53,617 nt of DNA from assembly GCA_905207705.1 (NCBI GenBank), contig CAJLMA010000013.1, positions 1 through 53,617 of the forward strand. The letters run 5' to 3'. This DNA is from an uncultured Prevotellaceae bacterium (GTDB lineage Bacteria; Bacteroidota; Bacteroidia; Bacteroidales; Muribaculaceae). The notes beneath the pieces were generated by a model that made no database searches, was not told the DNA's origin, and worked only from the letters and a program-made list of their open reading frames with translations. This document shows positions 8,950-17,567 of the stretch, in pieces. Each line of letters begins with the position of its first letter. The first letter of the stretch is position 1. A program made the translations under genes and the position numbers.

Positions 8950-10026
8950 TTAGTCCAGATTCTTTCTGAAGAAAGCCTCAATCTTGTCAAACGGGATAAT
9001 ATCCAGCCGGTCGTACAAGTCGGTATGGCTTGCTCCGGGGATAATCATCAGTTCCTTGTTGTCGCCTTTTAATAGCTTGTAGGCATCCTCGCTGAAATAA
9101 CGGGAGTGTGCCTTTTCGCCGTGGATGATGAGCACGGCGTTTTCTATCTCATTCGCACGATACATCAGCGGGAAGTTGATAAAAGGAATGGCTTCCGTGG
9201 CATTCCGTCCTTGGTTGGAATTGAGTGAGCGTTTGTGATAACCACGCGGCGTCTTGTAATAATCGTAGTAATCTTTGACAAACTGCGGGGCATCTGCCGG
9301 CAATATATCCGGTACGCCGCCTGCCGGTTTCGGCGTGCCGTTACGGAAATCCTCCGTGCGTTGTGCAGCCAATGTCTTGCGTAGTTTGTTGCGGGCTTCG
9401 GCACTGTCGGCGGCATCAAAATAGCCGTTGGCATTGACACGGCTCATGTCGTACATCGTGGAAGCGACGGTGGCTTTGATACGAGGGTCGGCTGCAGCAG
9501 CGGTAATGGCAAGTCCGCCCCAGCCGCAGATACCGATGATGCCTATGCGCTCGGAATCAACCCGTTCATCGGTGGCAAGGAAATCTACTGCTGCGGAAAA
9601 ATCCTCCGTGTTGATGTCCGGCGATACCGTGTAACGTGGCATTCCGCCGCTTTCTCCCGTATAAGAAGGGTCGAATGCCAAGGTCAGGAAACCCCGCTCG
9701 GCCATTGTCTGGGCATAGAGTCCTCCCGCCTGTTCTTTTACAGCACCAAACGGCCCGCACACGGCTATGGCTGGTAACTTGCCCGTGGCATCCTTCGGGA
9801 TATAGAGGTCGGCAGCCAGCGTGATGCCATACCGGTTGGTAAACGTTACTTTACTGTGGTTCACTTTGTCGCTCTTCGGGAAGGTCTTGTCCCATTCTTG
9901 CGTCAGGTTCAAATTCTCTTTCATGACTGTATTGCTTTTTGTTTGGTTTTCTTGTGCCATTATGTTGACGGTATTTGCAGCTAGTATCAGCATGGCTGCA
10001 AATAAATTTCGGATAATTGGTTTCAT
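8950..10026 (-). CDS. Exported alpha/beta hydrolase (dienelactone hydrolase-like)
   Basis: The 358 residues begin with a Sec signal peptide (LFAAMLILAANTVNIMAQ). The mature part has an alpha/beta hydrolase core: oxyanion region IAVCGPFGAVKEQ, nucleophile elbow GICGWGG with Cys where Ser is usual, the acid-region strand LIIHGEKAHSRYFSED and a late His in GASHTDLYDR. The Cys nucleophile recalls dienelactone hydrolases, although the common annotation for such proteins is simply alpha/beta hydrolase. Substrate is unknown. It is the last gene of the second redox operon, 13 bp after the zinc alcohol dehydrogenase, and is followed by a strong terminator. Confidence 0.85.
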   Translation of the reverse strand: MKPIIRNLFAAMLILAANTVNIMAQENQTKSNTVMKENLNLTQEWDKTFPKSDKVNHSKVTFTNRYGITLAADLYIPKDATGKLPAIAVCGPFGAVKEQAGGLYAQTMAERGFLTLAFDPSYTGESGGMPRYTVSPDINTEDFSAAVDFLATDERVDSERIGIIGICGWGGLAITAAAADPRIKATVASTMYDMSRVNANGYFDAADSAEARNKLRKTLAAQRTEDFRNGTPKPAGGVPDILPADAPQFVKDYYDYYKTPRGYHKRSLNSNQGRNATEAIPFINFPLMYRANEIENAVLIIHGEKAHSRYFSEDAYKLLKGDNKELMIIPGASHTDLYDRLDIIPFDKIEAFFRKNLD

Positions 10027-10039
10027 TGTTGTGCTGTTT

Positions 10040-11191
10040 TTATTTTAATGTACTCATGTCTATGACATAGCGGAATTTCACTTTCCCATCTTGGACATTG
10101 CGGTAAGCCTTGTCTATCTCAGAGGCTTCAGCCTTGATTACTTCCACTTCGGGATAAATGTTGTGTTCCACCGAATAGTCCAGCATTTCTTGCGTCTCCT
10201 TGATGCCTCCAATCAGCGAGCCGTATATCTTGCGGTTGGCCGCACCTCCCATAGCCAAGTCCGCTACATTGACAGTAGCGGTTTCCGGCAGTCCGACTAT
10301 AGCCATTTCCCCTTTACCATATTTCAGCATCCGGGCATATATAAGCGGGCTGTACTCAGCCGGGATGGTACTGATGATGAAATCAAAAGAGTTGTCATGG
10401 TCTTTCATTTCTTCTGCATGGTTCACATTTACATAATGTCTGGCTCCCATGCGGAAAGCATCTGCACGTTTTTCTTCACTAACGTCAAACACTGTCACCT
10501 CCGCTCCAAGCGTTACGAGATATTGTACTGCCATGTGCCCCAGACCACCATATCCGGCTACAGCGACCTTGTCGCCTTTCTTCACTTGGCTGAAATGTAT
10601 CGGAGACCATGTGGTCACACCGGCACAAAGCAATGGGGCAACCCGTTTCATGTCCGCATCGGCAGGTATTTTTATAGCAAATTTCTCACTCACCACAATA
10701 TTGTTGGAGTATCCGCCCATTGCCGGTTCATTGTCATGGTAACGGTCAATGCTGTTATAGGTGAACGTGGTGCCATTCTCGCAGAACTGTTCCTTGTCCA
10801 TGTCGCAAAATGCGCAATGTCCGCAGGAATTTATCATACAGCCCACCCCTGCATAATCTCCGACCTTGAATTTGGTCACATTCTTTCCTACTTTCACTAC
10901 ACGTCCGGCTATCTCATGACCCGGTACCATTGGGTAAATCCCATTGATTCCGTGCGCTGTATGTTCATCCCACGCGGCATGCAAGTCGCTGTGGCAGATG
11001 CCGGCATAAAGTGTTTCAATCAGTATGTCGTTGTCCCCAACGGCATGACGGGTAAACTCATACGTGTGAAATGAATCGGTAGCCGAGAATACGGCAAATC
11101 CTTTTGAGGGAATACGCTCATTTGTGTTTTGGGCAATGGCACTTGACATCATTGCCAGACCTGCCATCACAGTAATAATTGTACGTTTCAT
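10040..11191 (-). CDS. Zinc-dependent alcohol dehydrogenase (CAD/YahK type) with signal peptide, copy 1
   Basis: A 383-residue medium-chain dehydrogenase of the cinnamyl-alcohol dehydrogenase type. Catalytic-zinc ligands are in AGICHSDLH and PGHE, the four structural-zinc cysteines in CGHCAFCDMDKEQFC, and the nucleotide-binding turn in GYGGLGHMAVQY. It should reduce aldehydes with NADPH. The ATG at 11191 is chosen because the frame upstream opens only with TTG, and the paralogue at 17568 has the same MKRT start. The first 20 residues (TIITVMAGLAMMSSAIAQ) are a clear Sec signal peptide, unusual for this enzyme class. It shares most of its sequence with the gene at 17568-18710, so the pair arose by duplication. 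It follows the flavodoxin gene closely. Confidence 0.9.
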   Translation of the reverse strand: MKRTIITVMAGLAMMSSAIAQNTNERIPSKGFAVFSATDSFHTYEFTRHAVGDNDILIETLYAGICHSDLHAAWDEHTAHGINGIYPMVPGHEIAGRVVKVGKNVTKFKVGDYAGVGCMINSCGHCAFCDMDKEQFCENGTTFTYNSIDRYHDNEPAMGGYSNNIVVSEKFAIKIPADADMKRVAPLLCAGVTTWSPIHFSQVKKGDKVAVAGYGGLGHMAVQYLVTLGAEVTVFDVSEEKRADAFRMGARHYVNVNHAEEMKDHDNSFDFIISTIPAEYSPLIYARMLKYGKGEMAIVGLPETATVNVADLAMGGAANRKIYGSLIGGIKETQEMLDYSVEHNIYPEVEVIKAEASEIDKAYRNVQDGKVKFRYVIDMSTLK

Positions 11192-11212
11192 AATCTTTTC
11201 TTTCAATTTTGT

Positions 11213-11914
11213 TTATAGTTCATTTATCTTTTCAAGTAGCCACGCCATATTCTGCCCCAAGTTCTTCATATTGGCAACGCCTTCCTCGTCTTTTAACGCC
11301 TCGCCGGGCAGACGGCCGTAGGCGATGTTCCAATATATAGAGCCGACCAGATAGGTCTCTTTGTTCAGGAAGAAGTGGTTGAGCGTGTCGATGACATTCA
11401 TCGCACCTCCACGCCGTGCCACGGCTACCGTTCCGCATACCTTGTGGCGGAACATGCCCGGATTGGTGTCGCTTACTACACTGGCACGCTCAATGACCGC
11501 TTTCAGCGTGGAGGACACATCCGCCGAATAGGTGGGCGAACCCAACAGGATGCCGTTGGCTTCGGTCATTTTCCGATATAGTTCCTGAAAACTGTCATTG
11601 TTGAACACACAATTCTTTTTCCCCACACAAGCGAAACACGCCTTGCACGGGTGGATGGTCTGCCCAGTCAGTTGGATGTGTTCGGTTTCAATGCCTTGCT
11701 TCTCCAATTCCTGCAAGACTACGTTCAACATATCCGCCGTGTTTCCGTCCTTGCGCGAACTGCCGTTGATTGCCACTACCTTCATTTTTCGTTTCTCTGT
11801 TATGTTCAAACTCTCGGCGGCACTCAGTCCGCTTGCGCTTAATGCCGCGCCGACGGCGACAGCTCCCATCTTTTTGAGAGCCTCGCGTCGGGTGATGTGT
11901 GTTTCATTCTCCAT
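11213..11914 (-). CDS. Tat-exported flavodoxin-like NAD(P)H-dependent FMN reductase
   Basis: The 233 residues start with a twin-arginine signal (TRREALKKMGAVAVGAALSA), implying export of a folded, cofactor-loaded protein. The mature part is a flavodoxin fold: phosphate loop INGSSRKDGNT, a cysteine pair in CKACFAC plus KKNCVF as in iron-sulfur flavoprotein relatives, and the flavin loop GSPTYSADVSSTLKAVIERA. It probably binds FMN and reduces quinones, nitro compounds or a protein partner. It lies 9 bp after the iron alcohol dehydrogenase gene and 21 bp before the zinc alcohol dehydrogenase gene, within one operon. Specific substrate cannot be told. Confidence 0.85.
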   Translation of the reverse strand: MENETHITRREALKKMGAVAVGAALSASGLSAAESLNITEKRKMKVVAINGSSRKDGNTADMLNVVLQELEKQGIETEHIQLTGQTIHPCKACFACVGKKNCVFNNDSFQELYRKMTEANGILLGSPTYSADVSSTLKAVIERASVVSDTNPGMFRHKVCGTVAVARRGGAMNVIDTLNHFFLNKETYLVGSIYWNIAYGRLPGEALKDEEGVANMKNLGQNMAWLLEKINEL

Positions 11915-11923
11915 ACAATAGGA

Positions 11924-13105
11924 TTATTTGTAGGAATCGGCGAATACCTGCACGATGTCCTCGTCCGTCATCTGCACGCGGTCGCCGTTGAACATAATGC
12001 CCATCACTTCACGAGTGTTGCGCATAAACTTCTCGCATTCGTCCGGCGTGATACCATAGTCGGACATTTTTAGGTCTGCCACGCCGCAGGCTTCCTGCAA
12101 GCGGACAAGTGCCGTGATGAAGTCTTCGGGCTTCGTGGCATCCGCCATCCCTAACAGACGTGCCAGTTCGATGAAACGGTCATCGCAACCGTGGTGGCGC
12201 ACGAAGTAACTGAAATAGGCTTTGCTAATCATAATCAGTCCCGCACCGTGCGGCAGGTTGGGATGATAGGCGGAAAGGGCGTGTTCCAATCCGTGCTCGC
12301 TGGTCAGCAGGGTCAGTGTCATTACAGCGCCGGACAAGGTGTTGGCAAATGCCACACGGGTACGGGCTTCCAAGTCCGAGCCGTCCTTTACGGCACGGGG
12401 TAGGTATTCGGCGATGTTGCGGATGGCTTCACGGGCGTGCATATCGCTGATGAGGTTGGCGGTAGTGGCGATGAATCCCTCCACACTGTGGAACAGGGCA
12501 TCGAAGCCTTGGAATGCCGTGAACTGCGGCGGCACGGAGAGCATCAGTTCCGCATCGACCACGGCAAGCACGGGGAACAATGCTGGGTGCATAATGAACG
12601 CCTTTTCGTTGGTGTCCTCTTTCGTGATAACGCCGCAACCGTCCGTTTCCGAGCCAGTCCCTGCCGTGGTGGTGATGGCAACAATGGGCAGCGGACGATT
12701 GGTTATCGGCTGTCCTTTGCCGGAGCCGATGCCCACATAATCCCACAACTCGCCCTCGTTGGTAGCCAGTAATGCGATGGCTTTCGAACAATCCATCACG
12801 CTTCCGCCGCCCAACGCCACGAGGAAATCCGCCTTATAATGACGTGCTGCAGCAGCACCTGCATCGGCGTTTGCCACGGTTGGGTTCGGGACGATGCCGT
12901 CGAACACTTCGGTTTCCACACCTGCCTTGTGCAGTTGTTCTTCGGTTCGTGCGAGATAGCCGTTGGCGCGAGTCGATTTCCCGTTGGAAATGACTATCAG
13001 CGCACGTCGTCCCGGCATAGGCTGCGCGTGGAGGTTGTTCAACTGTCCTGCCCCGAAAAGGATGTGGGTAGGAATGTATTGGTCATAAATCATGTTTGTT
13101 TCCAT
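11924..13105 (-). CDS. Iron-containing alcohol dehydrogenase
   Basis: A 393-residue group III alcohol dehydrogenase. The dinucleotide loop is VALGGGSVMDCSKAIA, followed by TTTAGTGSE. The metal ligands fall in GFDALFHSVEGF and SEHGLEHALSAYHPNLPHG. These enzymes reduce aldehydes or oxidise alcohols with NAD(P)(H); E. coli YqhD, controlled by the AraC-family YqhC, is a functional relative. It has no signal peptide, unlike most neighbours. It is the first gene behind its own promoter (-7 box 13144-13151) and the shared 35-bp element (13173-13207). Substrate is not predictable. Confidence 0.93.
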   Translation of the reverse strand: METNMIYDQYIPTHILFGAGQLNNLHAQPMPGRRALIVISNGKSTRANGYLARTEEQLHKAGVETEVFDGIVPNPTVANADAGAAAARHYKADFLVALGGGSVMDCSKAIALLATNEGELWDYVGIGSGKGQPITNRPLPIVAITTTAGTGSETDGCGVITKEDTNEKAFIMHPALFPVLAVVDAELMLSVPPQFTAFQGFDALFHSVEGFIATTANLISDMHAREAIRNIAEYLPRAVKDGSDLEARTRVAFANTLSGAVMTLTLLTSEHGLEHALSAYHPNLPHGAGLIMISKAYFSYFVRHHGCDDRFIELARLLGMADATKPEDFITALVRLQEACGVADLKMSDYGITPDECEKFMRNTREVMGIMFNGDRVQMTDEDIVQVFADSYK

Positions 13106-13143
13106 TTTTCTTTCTATTATTTATTACATTTGATTTTCTGCTG

Positions 13144-13151
13144 CAAAGTTA
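13144..13151 (-). promoter_or_regulatory. -7 box of the iron-ADH operon
   Basis: The minus strand reads TAACTTTG, an exact TAnnTTTG match, 38 bp before the iron-ADH ATG. No TTTG is present at the -33 position; the proximal end of the 35-bp operator-like element lies there, as expected for an activator-dependent promoter. Confidence 0.75.
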
Positions 13152-13172
13152 CAGGGTATTGTCTCGCTGGAC

Positions 13173-13207
13173 GATACCTTGATTGGGGGCGGAAGCACCT
13201 TGATTAC
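13173..13207 (-). promoter_or_regulatory. Operator-like 35-bp element, copy 1
   Basis: On the minus strand two direct AATCAAGGT half-sites lie 21 bp apart, the spacing expected for an AraC-family dimer. Thirty of 35 positions match the element at 18776-18810, and both begin exactly 21 nt from a TAnnTTTG box. The last bases overlap the stop region of the DUF362 gene. Confidence 0.75.
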
Positions 13208-14559
13208 TCGTTTTTATTATTGTTATCCACCAATATCAACTCGATACCCTCTGGTTTCCCGAAATTCCGGCTGTATTTCTTTTCCTGTACATTGTTCCAA
13301 TGTTCGTGTACGCCGAGGTTCTCAATGGGTTGACCGTTTCCGTTCAGATATTGAGTCTTTGAGGATGGGTCAGATACAAAGGCGGCTTCATGTAGGTAGT
13401 TCTCCACGGTCGCATTGCCTCGCAAGGCACTATTCAGGGAAGTGCAGGTAGGCTCGTTCATCAGGAAGTCCGCGCCTACGCCGTCTATCGCCACGGGGTC
13501 TTGCGAGAAAAACAGGCTGCATGTGTAGTCGCCGTTAAACGGCGGTTGCTGCCAAATGGAATTTTCAGGCGAAATGGCCACCGTGTTTTCCGACGGACAA
13601 ATCAAAGCATCGAACATATAAAGCACGGTTTTTGTCCCCAACTGATAGTTACCCATCAAATCCACCAGTACCGAATAGACGTTCATTTTGCGCTGGGTCA
13701 AATTGCCGTGCAGTCCGGCTTGCTGCGGTGCACGCATCCGCCAATCGTTGATAAAGGAACCAAAATGATTTTTGGCGCACAGTGTGATGCCGTAGTTGTG
13801 CCCTTTCAGGTTGGCGAGGTTAATAAGGTAGTCGGCTTCGGTCACGCAGGTGGGCAGGTAATTCGCCACGCCGCTTTTGTGGTTCGACCAAACAACCGGG
13901 GTATTCGTGTCCGGCACGCCGTTGGTTCGGTCGATAAACCGCACTCCCTTTGTGATACCCGTTTGGCAAAGCTCCTGCATATAGTCGGGGAAAATACGGG
14001 TGACATCGTAAACGGTAATGTCCTGTGGGGCAACTCCAGCTTCTTTTACCAACGAGACCAGTAAGCATTTCAACACAACAGGGTTTGTATAGCTGTCATG
14101 CGAGCGTCCGTGTGGGTCATCGTCATATTCCGCCGCCCCGTTGATGTTCGCTTTGATGGCTATCTTCTGTCCTTGCTGATAACCGCCGCTTCTTCCCCGT
14201 GTTTGGTTGTTGTAGGTGAAAAGAACTTGCCATCCGGCTTTTGCATCGGAAGCATTGGCCAATCGTGCAATACCGTCATCGGTAAGCCGCTGTATGGACG
14301 CTTCATTAAAATGGTCAAGCTCCCACCAATAGCCTTCGCCGCCCCAATCGACCGACTTCCTGTCCCAACTCCAAACGACACGTCCCGGACAAGCCCCAAC
14401 ACCCTTGCCAAGTGGTGAATGATGAGGAAACACGGCATTGCTGTCAAGATTCTCATTCAAATTGTCGGTGGGAAGATTCGTCGCAACGCTATCGGTTGAG
14501 CTGCAAGAAAACAATTGTATCATTGCTGCCGCTATCATTATGTATTGTAACTTTTTCAT
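13204..14559 (-). CDS. DUF362-domain lipoprotein
   Basis: About 451 residues from the ATG at 14559; the frame also opens at a TTG three codons earlier. A lipoprotein signal ends in LFSCSS, so the protein should be anchored outside the inner membrane. The body matches DUF362 proteins (GGYQQGQKIAIKANING, ITKGVRFID, LCAKNHFGSF, FFSQDPVAIDGVGADFL). Many DUF362 proteins carry ferredoxin-type cysteines, but no CxxCxxC cluster is seen here. The start overlaps the upstream stop as ATGA, implying translational coupling to the ABM-domain gene. It is the last gene of the first redox operon. Its biochemical role is unknown. Confidence 0.85.
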   Translation of the reverse strand: MKKLQYIMIAAAMIQLFSCSSTDSVATNLPTDNLNENLDSNAVFPHHSPLGKGVGACPGRVVWSWDRKSVDWGGEGYWWELDHFNEASIQRLTDDGIARLANASDAKAGWQVLFTYNNQTRGRSGGYQQGQKIAIKANINGAAEYDDDPHGRSHDSYTNPVVLKCLLVSLVKEAGVAPQDITVYDVTRIFPDYMQELCQTGITKGVRFIDRTNGVPDTNTPVVWSNHKSGVANYLPTCVTEADYLINLANLKGHNYGITLCAKNHFGSFINDWRMRAPQQAGLHGNLTQRKMNVYSVLVDLMGNYQLGTKTVLYMFDALICPSENTVAISPENSIWQQPPFNGDYTCSLFFSQDPVAIDGVGADFLMNEPTCTSLNSALRGNATVENYLHEAAFVSDPSSKTQYLNGNGQPIENLGVHEHWNNVQEKKYSRNFGKPEGIELILVDNNNKNE

Positions 14560-14858
14560 TTCATCCAAATTTTATCCATTAAAGGTGTAGCATCCGTTAT
14601 CTCAAGACTTTTCACCATTCTTTTCGTTTCCAAAAAATATTTCCGAAGATGCGGTGTCTGGCAATGCCTCTCGTATGCCTCTTGATTTTTGTACACTTCA
14701 AGTATGGTAAATCGGTTTGGGGATTCGTTGTCCCACACAGGATAAAGGACGTACACATCTTCTTCGAGCGACAAGGAACTTTCTATTTCCTCTTTCAGTA
14801 TCTTTTTGTACTCATCCAAACGGCTCGGCTCTACTTCTATTTTTGCTAACTTAATCAT
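14556..14858 (-). CDS. Small antibiotic-biosynthesis-monooxygenase (ABM) domain protein
   Basis: A 100-residue single-domain protein from the ATG at 14858 (MIKLAKIEVEPSRLDEYKKI). The pattern of an initial strand, a central SLSLEEDVYVLYPV strand, FTILEVYKNQEAYERHCQTPH and a final helix is typical of the dimeric ferredoxin-like ABM fold found in YgiN-like quinol monooxygenases. In this cluster it could act on quinols or related aromatics next to the flavodoxin-type enzymes, which is inference. It has no signal peptide. Its stop overlaps the DUF362 start by four bases. Confidence 0.85.
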   Translation of the reverse strand: MIKLAKIEVEPSRLDEYKKILKEEIESSLSLEEDVYVLYPVWDNESPNRFTILEVYKNQEAYERHCQTPHLRKYFLETKRMVKSLEITDATPLMDKIWMK

Positions 14859-14876
14859 AACATCCAATTTTATAGA

Positions 14877-16373
14877 TTAGTACCAATCGTGTTTCTCGTT
14901 CCGGTTAAGGGCGGCAATACGTGCCATTTCCTCATCGCTCAGACTGAAATCGAAGACAGAGATGTTCTCCTCGATGTGGTCGGGATTGCTCGAACCGGGA
15001 ATGGCCACCACGCCGCGCTGCAAATGCCAGCGGAGGATGACTTGCACCACCGACTTGCCGTGCCGTGCTGCAATGTCCGACAATACCGGGTCGCTCAGCA
15101 GTTCGCCCTGATGTCCACGCCCGCCAAGCGGATACCACGCCTCGACGACAATGCCGAGACGATGCAAGTGTTCCACCACTTCGGTGTCCTGATAATAAGG
15201 ATGCACCTCGTTCTGAACCAACACGGGCTTGATGTCCACTTGTGGCAGGAATTCATCTATTTCCTTGACGTAATAACACGACACGCCTATGGAGCGAATC
15301 TTTCCCCCCGCCACATACCGCTCCATCGCCTTGTATGCCTTCACGTCGTTGGGGCCCGGATGATGGAGCAGCATCAGGTCGATGTAACCGATGTCCAGCT
15401 TGCGCAGGCACTCCTCAATGGCGGCTTCGGGATTGGCATACTGGTTGGGATAGAGTTTGGTGGTTACGAAGATTTCCTCACGCGGCACGTCCGATTCGCG
15501 GATGGCTTCTCCTATCTCTTCCTCATTGCCGTAGATGGATGCCGTGTCGAATTTGCGGAATCCGTTCGCCAACGCCGCTTTTACACTGTTCTTGCAGACA
15601 TCCCCGTGCAGGCTGTATGTACCCAGTCCGAGTATGGGCATATCATACCCGCTGCTGAGCCTTACGGTCGGAGCGTTGCCGTTTACTCCGGCTTCGAGGT
15701 TGAACGAACTGACATCGCTGTTCCCATTATTGAACGACAGACCCAAGCCGTCTATCCATTCTTTGATGACTTCTTCCGATTCGCTTCCGCCAAACCGCCT
15801 GCCGTCTTTCCACACAGCCCCGGGCGCAAGCGGATGCAAATCGGTATCGCTCGACCCGATGCCGCTGGAATGGGACGTGCAGAACGGCACAATCGTTTTT
15901 CCCGATAAGTCGTAGCTTTCGAGGAAGGTGGAGATTATCTTCGGGGCATCTCCCCACCAGATGGGATAGCCGAGGAACACGACATCATAATTCTCCAAAC
16001 CTTCCAACGTGTTTGCGATTGCCGGACGCGCGGAAGGGTCGTTCTGTTCCCGGTTGGCACGCGAGGAAGGATTGTTATAGTCCAAGTCGGCAGACGTGTA
16101 AGGCACTTCCGGCTCTATCCGGAATGTCGTGCCGTCCGTAACAGTGGCAATCCGCTCGGCAATGCCTTTGGTGGTGTTCGTGCAGGAGAAGTATACCACC
16201 AAGCTACGCCCGTTTCCGCTTGGCGGCGTGGACGGCTCGTCAGGGTTCGGAGTTGGCTCCGGCGTTGGTGCCGGAGTCTCAGGTCTGTTTGTCTCGTTGT
16301 CAGGAGAACAGGCATTTGTCGTCATTGACATTCCTAAAATCAGGAATAACGGTAAAAAATACTTTTTAATCAT
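14877..16373 (-). CDS. Flavodoxin / aldo-keto reductase fusion lipoprotein
   Basis: The 498 residues have three parts. A lipoprotein signal (LILGMSMTTNAC) leads into a Pro/Glu/Thr-rich tether at about 25-52. A flavodoxin domain follows at about 55-215 (SLVVYFSCTNTTKGIAERI, FLGYPIWWGDAPKIISTFLE). An aldo-keto reductase barrel fills about 235-498, with the catalytic tetrad visible as D and Y in FDTASIYGNEEEIGEAI, K in VTTKLYPNQY and H in LMLLHHPG, and a NADPH-site motif AIPGSSNPDHIEEN. Joining an FMN protein to a NADPH-dependent carbonyl reductase in one exported chain is unusual; the two domains may share electrons or a substrate. It lies 15 bp after the MFS gene. Confidence 0.9.
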   Translation of the reverse strand: MIKKYFLPLFLILGMSMTTNACSPDNETNRPETPAPTPEPTPNPDEPSTPPSGNGRSLVVYFSCTNTTKGIAERIATVTDGTTFRIEPEVPYTSADLDYNNPSSRANREQNDPSARPAIANTLEGLENYDVVFLGYPIWWGDAPKIISTFLESYDLSGKTIVPFCTSHSSGIGSSDTDLHPLAPGAVWKDGRRFGGSESEEVIKEWIDGLGLSFNNGNSDVSSFNLEAGVNGNAPTVRLSSGYDMPILGLGTYSLHGDVCKNSVKAALANGFRKFDTASIYGNEEEIGEAIRESDVPREEIFVTTKLYPNQYANPEAAIEECLRKLDIGYIDLMLLHHPGPNDVKAYKAMERYVAGGKIRSIGVSCYYVKEIDEFLPQVDIKPVLVQNEVHPYYQDTEVVEHLHRLGIVVEAWYPLGGRGHQGELLSDPVLSDIAARHGKSVVQVILRWHLQRGVVAIPGSSNPDHIEENISVFDFSLSDEEMARIAALNRNEKHDWY

Positions 16374-16388
16374 ATCGCTATCTGTTTT

Positions 16389-17561
16389 TTATTGTTCTGT
16401 TGTATTACGGGTAATATGACGCCTTGCGAATATGAACAGCAGGCTTGCCGCAAGGAACAGCAACGTACCCATCAGCGAGTAGCGTGTGCCAGCCATTGTA
16501 ATAAATGCCCCACAAAGAGCCGTTCCAGCCATTGTACCAAAATTGGCGGCAGTAAGGAACAGGCCGTTAGCAAAGTCTGGTGCTTCGGAAGCTGCATTGG
16601 AAATCATATATTGTCCTACGATATTGACAAATCCGGCCAACAGTCCGGCAAGCAGAATCAGTAGGCTTGTCGTCACGCTTTGTTCCCCGAAAGCGAACAA
16701 TAATGAATAGCCTACAAACATTATAATGGGAGTGACGAGCATATACAACCGCTTCCTTGCAGGAAACAGCTTTCCGGCAAGGACGTTCCCAACGATATTT
16801 GCTATGCCGTAAACCAACAGCAATGCGCTGACCGTATCAAATGCAAATCCCGTCACCCGATTAAGGAAATCGGACATAAAGCTGAAAAAGCCGAACATAG
16901 CACCATTGATGAATGTGAATGCAATGACGGAATACCAAACGACTGGTTTCCGCAATACGCCCAACTGCGTCCCGTAGGAAAGCCTTTCACTTACCGGCAT
17001 CGAGGGAACGCACAGCAAAGTCGCCACAAGCACAAAGGCATTGACTATGGCAAAAAAGGTCATTGCCACGGCAAATGAAGTATGGCTTGCGATGAAACTC
17101 GTCACGGGAACGCCCAGCACCATGCCTGCCGACACGCCGACAAACACCCTTGATACAGCTTTGGATGCATCTTTGCTTACAGACTGCGCCGCAACGGTGA
17201 AAGCCATTGAAACATAAACAGGATGGAGAAAGGCGGGCAATGCACGGGCAACAAGCAACACTCCGAAAGAATCCGTGACGATGGAAATCAGGTTGCTTGC
17301 CGTGAACAATCCCAACGCCAACAGCATTACCGTCCGTCTGTTCACGCCCGAAAACAACAAAGGCATTATCGGCGCGGAAATGGCAACGATGAGCGCAAAA
17401 ACGCTCACCGTCCAACCAGCCTTCGGAATCGACACGCCGAAAGTTTCAGCAATTTGCGGGATGATGCCCACTACGCCCATCTCCGTATTAATAATGCCGA
17501 ACACGCCAAGCGTGAGCAGTATTACCAATAATTGGGGCTTCCGTTCTATCAGTCGGCTCAT
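16389..17561 (-). CDS. MFS transporter, probable efflux pump
   Basis: A 390-residue hydrophobic protein with about 12 membrane helices and the N-terminal pattern ILLTLGVFGIINTEMGVVGI of the sugar-efflux/arabinose-efflux (AraJ/SetA-like) branch of the major facilitator superfamily. RRTVMLLALGLF marks the loop between helices 2 and 3. Its position between a dehydrogenase gene (7 bp upstream) and the flavodoxin/AKR gene suggests export of the toxic compound or its reduced product. The substrate cannot be read from sequence. Confidence 0.88.
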   Translation of the reverse strand: MSRLIERKPQLLVILLTLGVFGIINTEMGVVGIIPQIAETFGVSIPKAGWTVSVFALIVAISAPIMPLLFSGVNRRTVMLLALGLFTASNLISIVTDSFGVLLVARALPAFLHPVYVSMAFTVAAQSVSKDASKAVSRVFVGVSAGMVLGVPVTSFIASHTSFAVAMTFFAIVNAFVLVATLLCVPSMPVSERLSYGTQLGVLRKPVVWYSVIAFTFINGAMFGFFSFMSDFLNRVTGFAFDTVSALLLVYGIANIVGNVLAGKLFPARKRLYMLVTPIIMFVGYSLLFAFGEQSVTTSLLILLAGLLAGFVNIVGQYMISNAASEAPDFANGLFLTAANFGTMAGTALCGAFITMAGTRYSLMGTLLFLAASLLFIFARRHITRNTTEQ

Positions 17562-17567
17562 GATTCC

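Noticed and set aside
10091..11074. 327-codon open frame on the plus strand
   Set aside because: It lies entirely antisense to the zinc alcohol dehydrogenase gene, whose motifs are clear. Its translation has no recognisable domain.
14889..15908. 339-codon open frame on the plus strand
   Set aside because: Antisense to the flavodoxin/AKR fusion gene; codon pattern is a by-product of the GC-rich real gene.
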